Shown: positions 34,297 to 44,800 of the stretch, piece by piece
Layout of the letters: each line of letters starts with the position of its first letter
How positions within the stretch are numbered: position 1 is the stretch's first letter
Assembly (NCBI RefSeq): GCF_900142735.1
Contig: NZ_FRBY01000004.1
Span: forward strand, 124,001-188,000
Direction: 5' to 3'
Origin: Flavobacterium saccharophilum
GTDB taxonomy: Bacteria; Bacteroidota; Bacteroidia; Flavobacteriales; Flavobacteriaceae
DNA length: 64,000 nucleotides
Position numbers and translations under genes: made by a program
Notes under the pieces: generated by a model
Told to the model about the DNA's origin: nothing
What the model saw: only the letters and a program-made list of their open reading frames with translations
The model's database searches: none

Positions 34297-35349
34297 TTAC
34301 CATTGTAATAAAACTCTTTGTGCCGAAAATCCCGGGCCAAAACTCAGCATCAAACCCTTTTCTCCTTTTTTTGGATTTCTATCCATAATTTGTTCTAAAA
34401 CATACAATACGGTGGCACTCGACATATTGCCGTATTCTTTCAACACTTCTTTCGTATCATCAATATTTTTTCCTAATCCTGAAAAAAGTGCTTCAACGGT
34501 AGTAATGATCTTTTTTCCGCCAGGATGAAAAATCATGTACTCAATATCTTTGATTTCTAAATTGTTCTTTTGCAGAAACGGATGTATGATATCTCCAAAA
34601 TGAGAGGCGATCGTATCCGGAACTTCTATATCCAAAACCATTTGCAGTCCTTTGTTGGTAAGTTTAAAGCCCATCATGTGTTCTGCCTCATAAAAATGAT
34701 ACATTTCTTCATTTACTATTTCCGGGCCTTGATCTTCTTCGTGAGAAGACAACAAACAACAGGCGGCTCCATCTCCAAAAATAGCAGCGCTTACAATATT
34801 GGGCATCGAAAAATCATCCAGCTGAAATGTCGCCGTTGGAGACTCTACAGCGATAACCGCTGCACGTTTTCCGGGATTTGCTTTCAGAAAGTTTTTCGCG
34901 TATATAATGCCCGATATTCCGGCGGCACAGCCCATTTCGGTTACCGGAAGACGTACAATATCCTGCCTTAATTTCATTTTATTGATAAGGTAAGCGTCCA
35001 GGGACGGAATCATGATTCCGGTACAGCTTACTGTAATGATATAATCCAGAGTCTGCGGATCCCAATCTGCTTTTTCGAGAGCTTTTTGCAGCACCTGTTC
35101 GCCTAAAATAATGACTTCACGCGTATAAATATCGTTTTTCTCTTCAAATGATGTTGCGGTAAAAACTTCTTCGGGATCCATTATCGAATACCGTTTGTCT
35201 ACTGCAGCGCCCTCAAAAATCTTTTTGACTTTTTTTATAAAACGATCATCTTGTCCCTGCAGCCATCCATCCAGCATTGGAAGTATATCAGCCGTTGCAC
35301 GTGAATATTTTGGGAGTTGCCTGGCAACTGTTACTATTTTTACACTCAT
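34297..35349 (-). CDS. Type III polyketide synthase (chalcone synthase-like)
   Basis: This homodimeric ketosynthase makes pyrones, resorcinols or phloroglucinols from acyl-CoA or acyl-ACP starters and malonyl-CoA. With the start at 35349 it has 350 residues, the normal family length. The triad is Cys141 (E-M-G-C-A-A-G), His274 (F-H-P-G-G-K) and Asn307 (Y-G-N-M-S-S). I prefer ATG 35349 over the upstream ATG at 35385 because it overlaps the methyltransferase stop as ATGA, the usual coupling, and the protein then begins at the conserved part. Neighbouring methyltransferase and FAD oxidoreductase genes suggest a methylated, oxidised alkylresorcinol or quinone product, as in the Streptomyces srs operon. 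That is inference. Confidence 0.93.
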   Translation of the reverse strand: MSVKIVTVARQLPKYSRATADILPMLDGWLQGQDDRFIKKVKKIFEGAAVDKRYSIMDPEEVFTATSFEEKNDIYTREVIILGEQVLQKALEKADWDPQTLDYIITVSCTGIMIPSLDAYLINKMKLRQDIVRLPVTEMGCAAGISGIIYAKNFLKANPGKRAAVIAVESPTATFQLDDFSMPNIVSAAIFGDGAACCLLSSHEEDQGPEIVNEEMYHFYEAEHMMGFKLTNKGLQMVLDIEVPDTIASHFGDIIHPFLQKNNLEIKDIEYMIFHPGGKKIITTVEALFSGLGKNIDDTKEVLKEYGNMSSATVLYVLEQIMDRNPKKGEKGLMLSFGPGFSAQRVLLQW

Positions 35350-36059
35350 TTTTTTGTAATTATCCACTGGTAGCGAAAAGCCCATTTCCAGCTTATGGTA
35401 TAGTTTTTAAAATTTAGTTTTTTAGAGAATTCAACGAGTTCTTTTTTTCTAAATCCTCTCAGTATAGAAATCAGCCCATCTTCCCGTGACATGCTGTTCA
35501 GATTAAAAACAATACAGATCAGTTCAAAAAGCCTGTAGGCAGTTTTACTTCGATGCAAATCGTTGATAATGACGCCGGTTTCAGCATTATTACTAAAGAT
35601 ACTAATTATTTTTAATATCTGCTCGTTGCTAAAATGATGAAGCGTCAGGGTACATAAAATAATATCATATTTCATGGTTGTAAAATCTTCGCTAAAAATA
35701 TCCACACATTTGTATTCAATATTGGAATATTCTTTTGATAATTTTTTGGCGTAATTGATCGTAAACTCATTGGCATCTATACCGGTAAGCTGAAAAGTAA
35801 GTTTATTTTTTTTGCCAAATTTTGCCAGCATACGAAGCATATCTCCATTACCGCAGCCTATATCGACTATAGAAATAGCTTTCGCAGGATGAGCATGTTT
35901 TAGTAATTGTTTTATTCCCTGCAGAATTACCTTATTACCACCAAGCAATTGATTGATACGGGCAATTTGATCAAGTGCCTCTCTGAGTTCTTCTCCCTGC
36001 AGCGAAAAATCGTCCATTATCTCGGCTTCCTGTGTTCTGTATTTGGTGTTTACGGCCAT
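35346..36059 (-). CDS. SAM-dependent methyltransferase
   Basis: The 237-residue class I methyltransferase has motif I V-D-I-G-C-G-N-G-D near residues 60-68, a T-G-I-D-A-N-E acidic turn, and a C-T-L-T-L-H-H-F motif IV/V region. It overlaps the type III synthase by 4 bases and directly abuts the FAD oxidoreductase gene (stop at 36060, start at 36059). It most likely O- or C-methylates the polyketide ring. Confidence 0.88.
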   Translation of the reverse strand: MAVNTKYRTQEAEIMDDFSLQGEELREALDQIARINQLLGGNKVILQGIKQLLKHAHPAKAISIVDIGCGNGDMLRMLAKFGKKNKLTFQLTGIDANEFTINYAKKLSKEYSNIEYKCVDIFSEDFTTMKYDIILCTLTLHHFSNEQILKIISIFSNNAETGVIINDLHRSKTAYRLFELICIVFNLNSMSREDGLISILRGFRKKELVEFSKKLNFKNYTISWKWAFRYQWIITKK

Positions 36060-37190
36060 TTAATTGATTGCTATAGGTTTACCGTGAGTTTGTTTAATTA
36101 TCTCAGGAAGTATTTTAGGAAATGATGCTACTACTGAAACGAGCATATTGGTTATTGTTTTGTTGGTTAAGATTCGAGCCAGAATTCTGCCCATAAATAT
36201 TCTTTTTCCAAAATGTTTATTCCATTCTTTTGTATAATTTCTTTCTAATTGATCTCTGGAAATACTCTTATCAGCATAAAACGCTAAGATTAATTCTGAT
36301 GCAATTTTGGCACTATGTATTGCCATCGCCATTCCGTTGCCACAAAGCGGGTGTATAAGACCGGCTGTATCGCCAATCATTATCATATGATTTTCTACAG
36401 GTTGTTTTTTTTCAAACGAAATCTGACTTATGGTAAGCGGTTTATCAAAAAGAAGTGTACTGTTTTCAAAAACAGATTTAAGATGTTTGTTTTTATAAAG
36501 CACATTCTGCTGATAATCCTCAATATTTTTATATTGCTTAAAAGTAGCGTAATCGGCCAGATAACAAATATTTATAATGTTATTTTCGACCTTTGAAACG
36601 CCACAATAACCTCCGTTAAAATTGTGCAGTGCCACAAGATCATTATCTAAATCACCAGAATAATGGGCTTTAACTGCCAGCCATGGCGATTTTTTATGGA
36701 AGAAATTACGATCTAAAAGTTGATCGACATTGGAACGTTTCCCAAAAGCACCCAGTACTATTTTAGCCGTTACGATTTGAATTACAGTTGTAACACTGAA
36801 GATGTCATTGTTGAAAGATACATCAGTGACATTTTCTTTAATTATGGTGCAATTGCCCGATGATATTGCCTTTTGATACAAAAAATCATCAAGTGCATAT
36901 CGACTGATACCAAATCCACCGAGCGGAAGTTGTGCCTTTGCCGTTTTTCCGCTATTGGTGCTAAATTCAAACTTAGAGATTTTTGTGGGATTAAGTTCAG
37001 AAACATTGATGCCAAGCGATCTGAGATAAGGTAAAATCTCATTCGAAATATATTCTCCACAAACTTTATGTCGCGGATAAGAAGATTTTTCGATTAGGAT
37101 TACTTTCAAATTCTTTTGCGATAGATGAATAGCCGCTGTTAAACCAGCAAGTCCGCCACCAATAATCAAGACATCTGAATTTGTTTCCAT
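36060..37190 (-). CDS. FAD-dependent oxidoreductase (geranylgeranyl reductase/monooxygenase type)
   Basis: The 376-residue flavoprotein opens with G-G-G-L-A-G-L-T-A-A (Rossmann FAD loop), followed by H-K-V-C-G-E-Y-I-S, and has the second FAD motif G-D-T-A-G-L-I-H-P-L-C-G-N-G near residues 270-283. This matches the group that includes geranylgeranyl reductases and aromatic hydroxylases. It is first in the seven-gene polyketide operon, and the methyltransferase follows without a gap. By analogy with SrsC, it may hydroxylate or oxidise the resorcinol ring, but a double-bond reductase cannot be excluded. Confidence 0.87.
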   Translation of the reverse strand: METNSDVLIIGGGLAGLTAAIHLSQKNLKVILIEKSSYPRHKVCGEYISNEILPYLRSLGINVSELNPTKISKFEFSTNSGKTAKAQLPLGGFGISRYALDDFLYQKAISSGNCTIIKENVTDVSFNNDIFSVTTVIQIVTAKIVLGAFGKRSNVDQLLDRNFFHKKSPWLAVKAHYSGDLDNDLVALHNFNGGYCGVSKVENNIINICYLADYATFKQYKNIEDYQQNVLYKNKHLKSVFENSTLLFDKPLTISQISFEKKQPVENHMIMIGDTAGLIHPLCGNGMAMAIHSAKIASELILAFYADKSISRDQLERNYTKEWNKHFGKRIFMGRILARILTNKTITNMLVSVVASFPKILPEIIKQTHGKPIAIN

Positions 37191-37276
37191 ATCACCAATT
37201 TAGTGATAAAATTTCAGCATTCCAATCAAGTTATTAATCTTTTCTTTCTCATCTTCTTATAAAACCACCTTAATTT

Positions 37277-37526
37277 TTTGAGTATTTTAAAATATTTAAA
37301 AGATACTTTTAAATAAAGGATATATTAGAATTTGATTTTTGTTGAAAATTATCTTTTGAAGGGAAGTCTGAAATTTGAATTTTGAGCATAAAAAAAGTCC
37401 TAATTTTCATTAGGACTTTTAGTGGGGAGAGCAGGATTCGAACCTTAAGTAGGAAACCCTTGCCTATACTGCATTTGTCATTTTTTTTAACCACTGTGCC
37501 ACAATTTTGCCACGAAAATAAAAACG
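37277..37526. repeat. Direct repeat copy B: tRNA 3'-end fragment, terminator and TTGCCAC motifs
   Basis: Same-orientation partner of 14016-14266, offset by 23,261 bases through the first ~170 bp and by 23,260 at the end, showing a single-base gap. It has an intact tRNA T-loop (TTCGAAT) and a perfect terminator hairpin (37394-37419), so it is the better preserved of the two. One TTGCCAC (37508-37514) and one TGTGCCAC (37495-37502) follow. The 484-bp gap between the polyketide operon and nagB (37191-37674) holds nothing else I can name. Confidence 0.75.
37422..37446 (-). other. tRNA 3'-end fragment, copy B
   Basis: Minus-strand sequence AAGGTTCGAATCCTGCTCTC followed by CCCAC is a tRNA T-arm plus acceptor 3' strand. 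The 5' side of the T-stem only half-pairs and no 5' acceptor strand occurs within 120 bases, so this is a fragment. A perfect 11-bp hairpin (37394-37419) and T-run follow on the minus strand, as after a real tRNA gene. Confidence 0.72.
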
Positions 37527-37674
37527 ACAAGATTAAAAAAACAACAACGTAACTTGTTTAAAATGAATTGTACAATTCGTGTTTTGAAAATCAAAATTAA
37601 GTTTTTTTATCATAAATTAAAAAAATCAATCTAAATTTCTTAAAGCAAAAAATATAATTAATTGTAAAATATAA

Positions 37675-39603
37675 TCAATATTCCCATCTCACAAAAGCTT
37701 CCATAGCTGCATAAGTTGCCAAACCTAATTGTTGGTACAAAGCTGCTGTTTCTGCATTTCTGTCTTCGGCTCTTTGCCAAAACTCTCTCGCATCAGTTCC
37801 CTGAAAAACAACTCCGTCTTTTTGAGACTGGTGTTTGAAGATTCCGTGACGTTTTGCCAAAACCTGATCCGGGCTCATTGGTACCGCCATTTCGACTTCG
37901 TCAATTCCCCATTCCTGCCAAGCTCCGCGGTACAACCATAACCAACAGTCATCCATAAACGATTTTGGTTTTAAAGCTTTTACCGCTTCAAAAATAGCAT
38001 CCAAACATACTTTATGTGTTCCGTGTGGATCAGCTAAATCTCCTGCCGCGTAGATTTGGTGTGGTTTGATTTTTTCAATTAAATCCATTGTCAATTGAAT
38101 ATCTTCTTTCCCAAGTGGTTTTTTCTCGATTGTTCCGGTTTCATAAAATGGCAATTCCATGAAATGAATCTGATCATCGGTCAATCCAACAAAATGACTG
38201 GTTGCTCTGGCTTCTCCTTTTCTGATCAATCCTTTGATGTAACGCACTTCCGGAATATCAATTTCACTATTCTTTTTATTGATTAAGAAACTCGCAGCTT
38301 TTTGGTAAATATCATCTGCCTGCGCACTTTTGATTTCGAATTTCTCATTGTAATCAATCACGAATCTTGCAAAACGCAATGCTTCATCATCCGCGACAGC
38401 GATATTTCCAGAAGTTTGGTAGGCTACATGCACCTCATGTCCCTGTTCTTGTAAACGCATGAAAGTTCCTCCCATACTGATAATATCATCATCAGGGTGT
38501 GGACTGAAAATCAATACGCGTTTTTTAGAAGGTTCAGCTCTTTCCGGACGGTTGGAATCGTCGGCATTTGGTTTTCCGCCTGGCCAGCCAGTAATTGTAT
38601 TTTGAAGTTTATTGAAGATTTTGATATTGATATCGTAAGCCGGACCTGAATCTGCCAATAAATCGCTCATTCCGTTTTCGATATAATCGGCATCAGTCAA
38701 CATTAAAATAGGTTTTTTAAGCTGAAGTGCCAATCCTAAAACTGCTTTACGCGTTAATTTGTCTGTCCAGATTACTTTTTCAACAAGCCAGGGTTTGTTG
38801 ATTCGGGTTAATTTTGAAGAGGCTTCTTTGTCTAAGACAAAAACCGCATTATTGTGTTCCTGCAAAAAAGAAGCTGGTACACGATTCGTAACTTCATCTT
38901 CTACCGATTTTTTTACAATATTCGCCTTTCCTTCTCCCCAAGCTAACAAAATAACCTGTTTAGCCTCCATGATTTTTTTTACTCCAAGGGTAATCGCTGT
39001 TCTTGGTGTATTACTCAATCCGAAGAAATCTTTACTTGCTGCAACCCTTGTAATATGGTCTAAAGCTACCAAACGTGTTTTAGAGTTTTGAAGCGAACCT
39101 GATTCGTTAAAACCAATATGTCCGTTTCCTCCAATTCCTAAAATCTGCAAGTCGATTCCGCCCAAAGCTTCAATTTTAGCTTCATAATCATGGCAATAAT
39201 CGGCAATTTGTTCTTTTGTTAAAAGTCCGTCTGGAACGTGGGCATTTTCAGGTAAAATATCGACGTGATCAAACAGCAATTCTTTCATGAAACGAACATA
39301 ACTGTTAATTGAATTGGGTTCCATCGGATAGTATTCATCCAAATTAAAACTGATTACGTTTTTAAAACTCAATCCTTCTTCTTTATGCAAACGAACTAGT
39401 TCAGCATACAATCCTTTTGGTGAAGAGCCAGTTGCTAATCCTAAAATACATGATTCGTTATTTTCCTGTTTTGATTTGATAAGTGTTGCGATTTCTCTAG
39501 CAACAGCTTTAGATGCGTCAATTGAGTTTTCGAAAACTATTGTATTAATGTTTTCGAATCGTTTTTCGAATCCTGTTGCCTTATCTATATTACTTTTTAT
39601 CAT
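37675..39603 (-). CDS. nagB: Glucosamine-6-phosphate deaminase fused to a PIG-L/LmbE-like domain
   Basis: NagB converts glucosamine-6-P to fructose-6-P and ammonia. Residues ~20-290 form the deaminase with G-L-A-T-G-S-S-P, F-N-L-D-E-Y-Y and G-I-G-G-N-G-H-I-G-F-N-E. Residues ~365-642 are a LmbE/PIG-L deacetylase-like domain with S-P-H-P-D-D-D-I and a later D-P-H-G-T-H. This 640-residue fusion is the usual Bacteroidota form of the gene, so the PIG-L half may remove N-acyl groups or regulate. It is last in the glycosaminoglycan locus, in keeping with the glucosamine left after heparin/heparan breakdown. Confidence 0.93.
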   Translation of the reverse strand: MIKSNIDKATGFEKRFENINTIVFENSIDASKAVAREIATLIKSKQENNESCILGLATGSSPKGLYAELVRLHKEEGLSFKNVISFNLDEYYPMEPNSINSYVRFMKELLFDHVDILPENAHVPDGLLTKEQIADYCHDYEAKIEALGGIDLQILGIGGNGHIGFNESGSLQNSKTRLVALDHITRVAASKDFFGLSNTPRTAITLGVKKIMEAKQVILLAWGEGKANIVKKSVEDEVTNRVPASFLQEHNNAVFVLDKEASSKLTRINKPWLVEKVIWTDKLTRKAVLGLALQLKKPILMLTDADYIENGMSDLLADSGPAYDINIKIFNKLQNTITGWPGGKPNADDSNRPERAEPSKKRVLIFSPHPDDDIISMGGTFMRLQEQGHEVHVAYQTSGNIAVADDEALRFARFVIDYNEKFEIKSAQADDIYQKAASFLINKKNSEIDIPEVRYIKGLIRKGEARATSHFVGLTDDQIHFMELPFYETGTIEKKPLGKEDIQLTMDLIEKIKPHQIYAAGDLADPHGTHKVCLDAIFEAVKALKPKSFMDDCWLWLYRGAWQEWGIDEVEMAVPMSPDQVLAKRHGIFKHQSQKDGVVFQGTDAREFWQRAEDRNAETAALYQQLGLATYAAMEAFVRWEY

Positions 39604-39634
39604 TTTAATCTATTTTTTAATCTCTTAATTTAAA

Positions 39635-40429
39635 CTAATCTTCATTAGATGGCTTTCCTATCGTAGCTAATATTCCGCCATCTACATAGACAATATGTCC
39701 GTTCACAAAATCACTTGCTTTTGAACTTAAAAAGATAGCTGCTCCCTGTAAATCATCAGGATCTCCCCAGCGTCCAGCCGGTGTTCTTCCCATAATAAAT
39801 TCATTAAATGGATGGCCATTTACTCTAATTGGAGCAGTCTGACTTGTTGCAAAATATCCCGGACCAATTCCGTTGGTTTGAATATTAAATTTAGCCCATT
39901 CGGTTGCCATATTTTTAGTCAGCATTTTTAGTCCGCCTTTTGCTGAAGCGTAGGCGCTTACTGAATCTCTGCCTAATTCACTCATCATGGAGCACATGTT
40001 TATAATTTTTCCACCACCACGTTGAATCATTCCTTTGGCAACGTTTTTAGAAACGATAAAAGGTCCTGTTAAATCTACTTTTATCACGGCTTCAAAATCC
40101 GCGACTTCCATTTCTATGATTGGTGTTCTTTTGATGATTCCAGCATTGTTGATCAGAATATCTATCGGACCAACTTCAACTTCTATTTTGTTAATTGCGG
40201 CAATTACAGCACTTTCATCGGTCACATCAAATAGATAACCGTATGCTTCAATTCCTTCCGATTTATATTCTGCAATAGCATTATTTACTGCTTCCTGTGA
40301 GGAATGATCGTTGACTACAATTTTTGCTCCTGCATGTCCAAGTCCTTTAGCCATTGCCATTCCTAATCCATGAACTCCTCCTGTAATAAGAGCAGTTTTG
40401 CCTGTTAAATCAAATAAATTAATTGACAT
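39635..40429 (-). CDS. SDR oxidoreductase, KduD/gluconate 5-dehydrogenase-like
   Basis: The 264-residue classical short-chain dehydrogenase has the cofactor motif T-G-G-V-H-G-L-G and active-site Ser147, Tyr160 and Lys164 (Y-A-S-A-K). N-N-A-G and the late Y-V-D-G-G motif also match. In polyuronide breakdown, KduD reduces the ketosugar acid formed from unsaturated uronate to 2-keto-3-deoxygluconate. The position between nagB and the DUF4861 gene in a lyase locus fits that role. KduI, kinase and aldolase are not in the window. A gluconate 5-dehydrogenase is the main alternative. Confidence 0.85.
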   Translation of the reverse strand: MSINLFDLTGKTALITGGVHGLGMAMAKGLGHAGAKIVVNDHSSQEAVNNAIAEYKSEGIEAYGYLFDVTDESAVIAAINKIEVEVGPIDILINNAGIIKRTPIIEMEVADFEAVIKVDLTGPFIVSKNVAKGMIQRGGGKIINMCSMMSELGRDSVSAYASAKGGLKMLTKNMATEWAKFNIQTNGIGPGYFATSQTAPIRVNGHPFNEFIMGRTPAGRWGDPDDLQGAAIFLSSKASDFVNGHIVYVDGGILATIGKPSNED

Positions 40430-40461
40430 TTTTTTAGTTTATAGTTAATAATTGGTTGGTA

Positions 40462-41592
40462 TTATTTTATGTTTACGATTAACTGATGGTTTATTTGCTG
40501 TTGAAAATTATTCAAATAGTCAAACCATTGTTTTGCATTGGTAATTTTTCCTGCTTTATCCCAGGCCGCGCCTGAATAATAGACAATAGGTTCGTTGGCT
40601 TTAATTGTAGTTTTGGCTAGTATTTGCTCTTTAGAAATCCACATACTGTTTACAGGGGTAGTTAAGATTGAACCCACGGCGGTCGTACCGTCATTGTCAA
40701 AAGTTGGTTCCCAATAGCCTAGAATACCTTGTTGTTCGTTTAGTGCTATCACTCCAGGTTTCTCCCTTCTGATGATTCCAACAACAACCTCCAGAGGGTT
40801 ATTGCCGTCGAAACTATAAACGTTTTCAATGCGGTTAAGTTGAGAACCGGCATCTATAGAAATTGTTTTTACTGCTTTAATTTTTATTCCACCTGCATTC
40901 CAGGCATCAAATGTTAATTGAAAAGTAGAACGAAGAGGGCCATTGTCTAACACTTTCCATTGATGATAATTACCAGAATAACGAATAGTATCTTTCACAA
41001 AAGGAGCCATATTTCCGGCGCCCAATGTATAACCAACATGATAGTAATCTAATCCGTCGCCGTGATCTAAGTGATAGTCATTACGTTTATAGCGTTCATT
41101 CAACACCAATTTATTGGTTCGTTTTACCCATACATCAAAACCGTATGCATCACCTTCTGTTTTTTCTAAAGCTTTACCATAAGCCCTAAAAGCAATTTTA
41201 TCGTTTTCCCAGGCAAAATCATCAAGGCGTTCCGGTACATAACGTGCATACGTTTTGACAGTAAATGTTTCCGGTTTCCCTTTTTGAATAAATAGGTTTA
41301 AAGACGATTTCGCCTTGATGTCTATCTGAACTAACAAGTTTTGAATAGCAAAGTTTCCATGATGTTCCAACTGATACGGGACTTGTTTTTTTGTATTGGC
41401 GTTGATTACTACAAAATTCAATGTATCTATATTTGAATAGGAGGAAAGTACAGTTGCCCATTTTATAGAAACAACAGTTTCCTTTCGGTCGAGGGCAGAA
41501 TTATTCTGAATAGTTACTGTCGCTTTTGTTTGTGCATTAGTAAAAAGTGGTAAACTTAATGCAAGTAAAAAGAGGATTTTAAATATTTTCAT
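40462..41592 (-). CDS. DUF4861 family secreted protein
   Basis: The 376-residue protein has a signal peptide (about 1-20, ending TNAQ) and a beta-rich body with G-E-G-D-A-Y-G-F-D-like and D-H-G-D-G-L-D-Y-Y segments typical of DUF4861 proteins. These occur in polysaccharide utilisation loci of Bacteroidota, especially for uronate-containing glycans, and are suspected to be unsaturated-uronyl or related hydrolases. Activity here is not established. It lies between the KduD-like gene and the regulator gene, on the same strand as both. Confidence 0.8.
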   Translation of the reverse strand: MKIFKILFLLALSLPLFTNAQTKATVTIQNNSALDRKETVVSIKWATVLSSYSNIDTLNFVVINANTKKQVPYQLEHHGNFAIQNLLVQIDIKAKSSLNLFIQKGKPETFTVKTYARYVPERLDDFAWENDKIAFRAYGKALEKTEGDAYGFDVWVKRTNKLVLNERYKRNDYHLDHGDGLDYYHVGYTLGAGNMAPFVKDTIRYSGNYHQWKVLDNGPLRSTFQLTFDAWNAGGIKIKAVKTISIDAGSQLNRIENVYSFDGNNPLEVVVGIIRREKPGVIALNEQQGILGYWEPTFDNDGTTAVGSILTTPVNSMWISKEQILAKTTIKANEPIVYYSGAAWDKAGKITNAKQWFDYLNNFQQQINHQLIVNIK

Positions 41593-41853
41593 AAGGTCTA
41601 TTTTAAGTCGGAAATGTTGTACTGTTTGATTTTTATTTTAAAATAATCGTTCAATTAAGGCATGATTCGGGCTTCTCACTCCAAAATGAATATTTCATTT
41701 GGGTAAGACTATGGCTTTCAAAATTGAAATTTATAATTGATTTATAGCCTTACTAAAGGCTTCGTTTTAGCTGATTTCTAACTCGATAGAAATAGGATTG
41801 TAGTATTGTTATTCTTTTCTTTTTGCATTGTATATTAGTTTGTGTTGTTTCAG

Positions 41854-44800
41854 TTATTCTTTTGTTTCTTCTAGTTTGACTAAATATTCACTTGGCATAC
41901 ATCCATAATGTTGTTTGAATGCTGTCGAAAAATACGATGGTGAGTTAAATCCGCACATATAAGTGATTTGCGCAATGGTATAACGTTTACTTTGCATCAA
42001 TTCGACGGCTTTTTTAAATCGGATTCTCTTTATAAAATCCATCGCAGATTCGCCTGTAATGGCTTTCAGTTTTAAATAAAGATTAGAACGGCTCATCCCG
42101 ATTTCTCTACTAAATTGGTCCACTGAAAATTCAGAATCGGCCAGATGATCTTCGACAATTTGTATTGCTTGTTTTAAAAATTCTTCGTCAAGCGTATTAA
42201 AAGCAATATTTTCGGGTACCATTTCTTTACCAACCGAATAATATTCTTTTAGACGTTTACGGGAGCGCAACAAATTTGTGATTTTTGCCGCTAATAAAGG
42301 AGTCGAAAATGGTTTTGTAATATAATCGTCAGCACCCATTTCCAACCCTTTTATTTGCTGACTTGTTTCCGTTCTTGCTGTCAAAAGCATAAACGGAATA
42401 TGTGATGTGTTGATATTTTGCTTCACACGTTTACAAAAATGAAGTCCGTCCAGTTCCGGCATCATCACATCGCTTATAATAAGATCAAAGGGCTGAATTT
42501 CTAAAAGATCCAAAGCCATCTGACCGTCAAAAGCCACCGTAACGTCATATATTTTATTGAAATAATCCTCTAAATAATCCAGAATTTCTTTATTATCATC
42601 TACAATTAAAAGCTTTATTGGCTGATCTCTTTCGATTACTTCATTTTCTTCCGGTAACAAAGCATCATCTGTTTCAAGTTCATTATCAGATATAATCGAC
42701 AAATCGTAGGCTGATTCTTCAACATGCTGATCGTTTTTATAAACCTGATCTGCCATTGGAATTGTTACTGTAAAAATGCTTCCTTTCTGCATCGTACTTT
42801 CTGCAGTAATTTGGCCATGATGCAATTCGACCAAACGTTTTGTAAAGGCCAATCCAACACCGGAACCCAAATTCATCTCGCGATTATTTACCTGATAGAA
42901 ACGGTCGAAAACCTTAGACAAATCTTCCTCGCTAATTCCAACTCCCGTGTCGGCTACCTTAATTTGTACTGTATCATTTTTCTTAATTAGTTCAACATGT
43001 ATGTTCTGACCGGCCTTAGTGTATTTAAAAGCATTTGATAAAAGATTAAACAGAATTTTTTCCATTGCATCTTTATCAAAATAAAAAAACAACTGTGGTT
43101 CTTCAGCCTGATACGTATAATGAATGCTGTTTTTCTCTGAAAGTGGTTTAAATGATTCGAAAATTTCCTGCGTAAATCTTACAATGTCTCCTTTTCCAAC
43201 TTTAAGCTGGCGCGTTCCCATTTCAGTTTTTCTAAACTCAAATAATTGATCAACTAAGTTGTATAGTCTTTTGGCATTAATAAACATTAGTTCGTGTTTC
43301 TTTTTGAATGTTTTGTCGATGAAAGGCATTTTTAATAACTCTTCTAAAGGGGCTAAAATCAGTGTTAAAGGAGTTCTTAATTCATGAGAAACATTGGTAA
43401 AAAAGTCCATTTTTACCTGATTAATATAACTCACTCTTTCTTTATCGATTCGTTCCAGTTTTAATTGTTGAACAGCTTTTATTCTTTCTTTAATGATTCT
43501 ATAACCGATATAAGCAGCGGTACCTATAATTGTTAATAACAATAGGGAGAACCAGATTGTTTTGTACCAGGGCGCCAAAATGCTAATTTTTAAGGTTCGA
43601 ACAGCACTCATTTCGCCGTTTGGACCAATGGCTTTGATCTGGAAATTGTATTTTCCTGCGGGTAAATTGCTATAACTAACTTTTAATTCGTCAGTTCGTT
43701 GCCAATCTTTGTCAATCCCTTCTAATTTGTAATAATAGTAGGTTCTGTTTGAAGAGATATAATTAAAAGTGTTGAAAAAGATACTGAATTGCTTATGCTC
43801 CGGACCAATTTCTAATTCATTAGTCTGGTCAATATGTTCTTCAAGAATGTCGGTCTCGTCTGCAACGGCAACATTTTTATTTAAAATTTCTAATGCTGTA
43901 AAACTCAATTTTAAAGGAAGAGGGCGTTGTTTTACCATCGAAGGATAGAAATACGAAATTCCTTTTATTCCGCCAAAAAGGAGCATACCGTCCTTCGCCT
44001 TATAAAAAGCATAATCATTGAATTGCTTGTTCTGCAAACCATCACTTTCGTCAAATGTTTGTACAGTGCCTTTGTCAGGGTTGAATTTAATTAAACCACT
44101 ATTAGTAGAAATCCATAAGCTTCCGTCATCATCCGGAATAATTCCATAAATAGTTTCTTTGACGAAATCTTTTCTTGCATTAAAACTGATGAAAGATTCC
44201 TGAGTTTCATCATACAATCGTAAACCCTCTCTTGTTCCAATCCAGATTCTGTGTTTTTGATCTTCGGTGATACAATTTACGATATCGTCGCTTAGTTTTC
44301 CGTGTCCAACATTTCCAAATAAAAGTGTATCCGGATAAAAAAGCGTTACACCGTTTGTGGTTCCAATCCAGATTCTGTGTTTGCTATCTTCAAACAAAAA
44401 TGTAATATCATCTGAAGTAAGACGCTTACCTGCTTTATCAAGATGGATATGGGTAAAGGTCTTTGTTTCAGGATGGAACTGATCTAATCCGGATCTTGTG
44501 CCAACCCAAATACGTCCTTTTGAATCTTTTAATAAACTATAAACCAAATCGCCGGCAATAGTGTTGGGATTATTCTCATTATGACGAAAACGCTGCACAG
44601 AACCCGTATTTGGATTGAGTAAATTAAGTCCGCCATTATGAGTTCCTATCAATACATTTCCGCTATCATCAAAAGCAATGGCTTTGATATTATTTGAACT
44701 TAAACTGTTAGGATTGTTTTCGCTATTCGAAAAATAGCTAATTGTGTTCGCGTTTTTGTTCCAGTAATTTATGCCTTTGTCATTGCTTCCAATCCAGAAA

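Noticed and set aside
34570..34971. 133-residue frame opposite the type III synthase
   Set aside because: It lies wholly inside the conserved synthase gene on the other strand and shows no signal or domain.
34297..35385. Longer type III synthase starting at 35385
   Set aside because: The extra 12 residues lie inside the methyltransferase gene, and the ATG at 35349 gives an ATGA overlap and a normal-length protein that begins at the conserved region.
14016..37526. A complete, active integrative element
   Set aside because: No integrase, relaxase, replication or conjugation gene lies between the repeats, so at most it is a relic or a cargo island.
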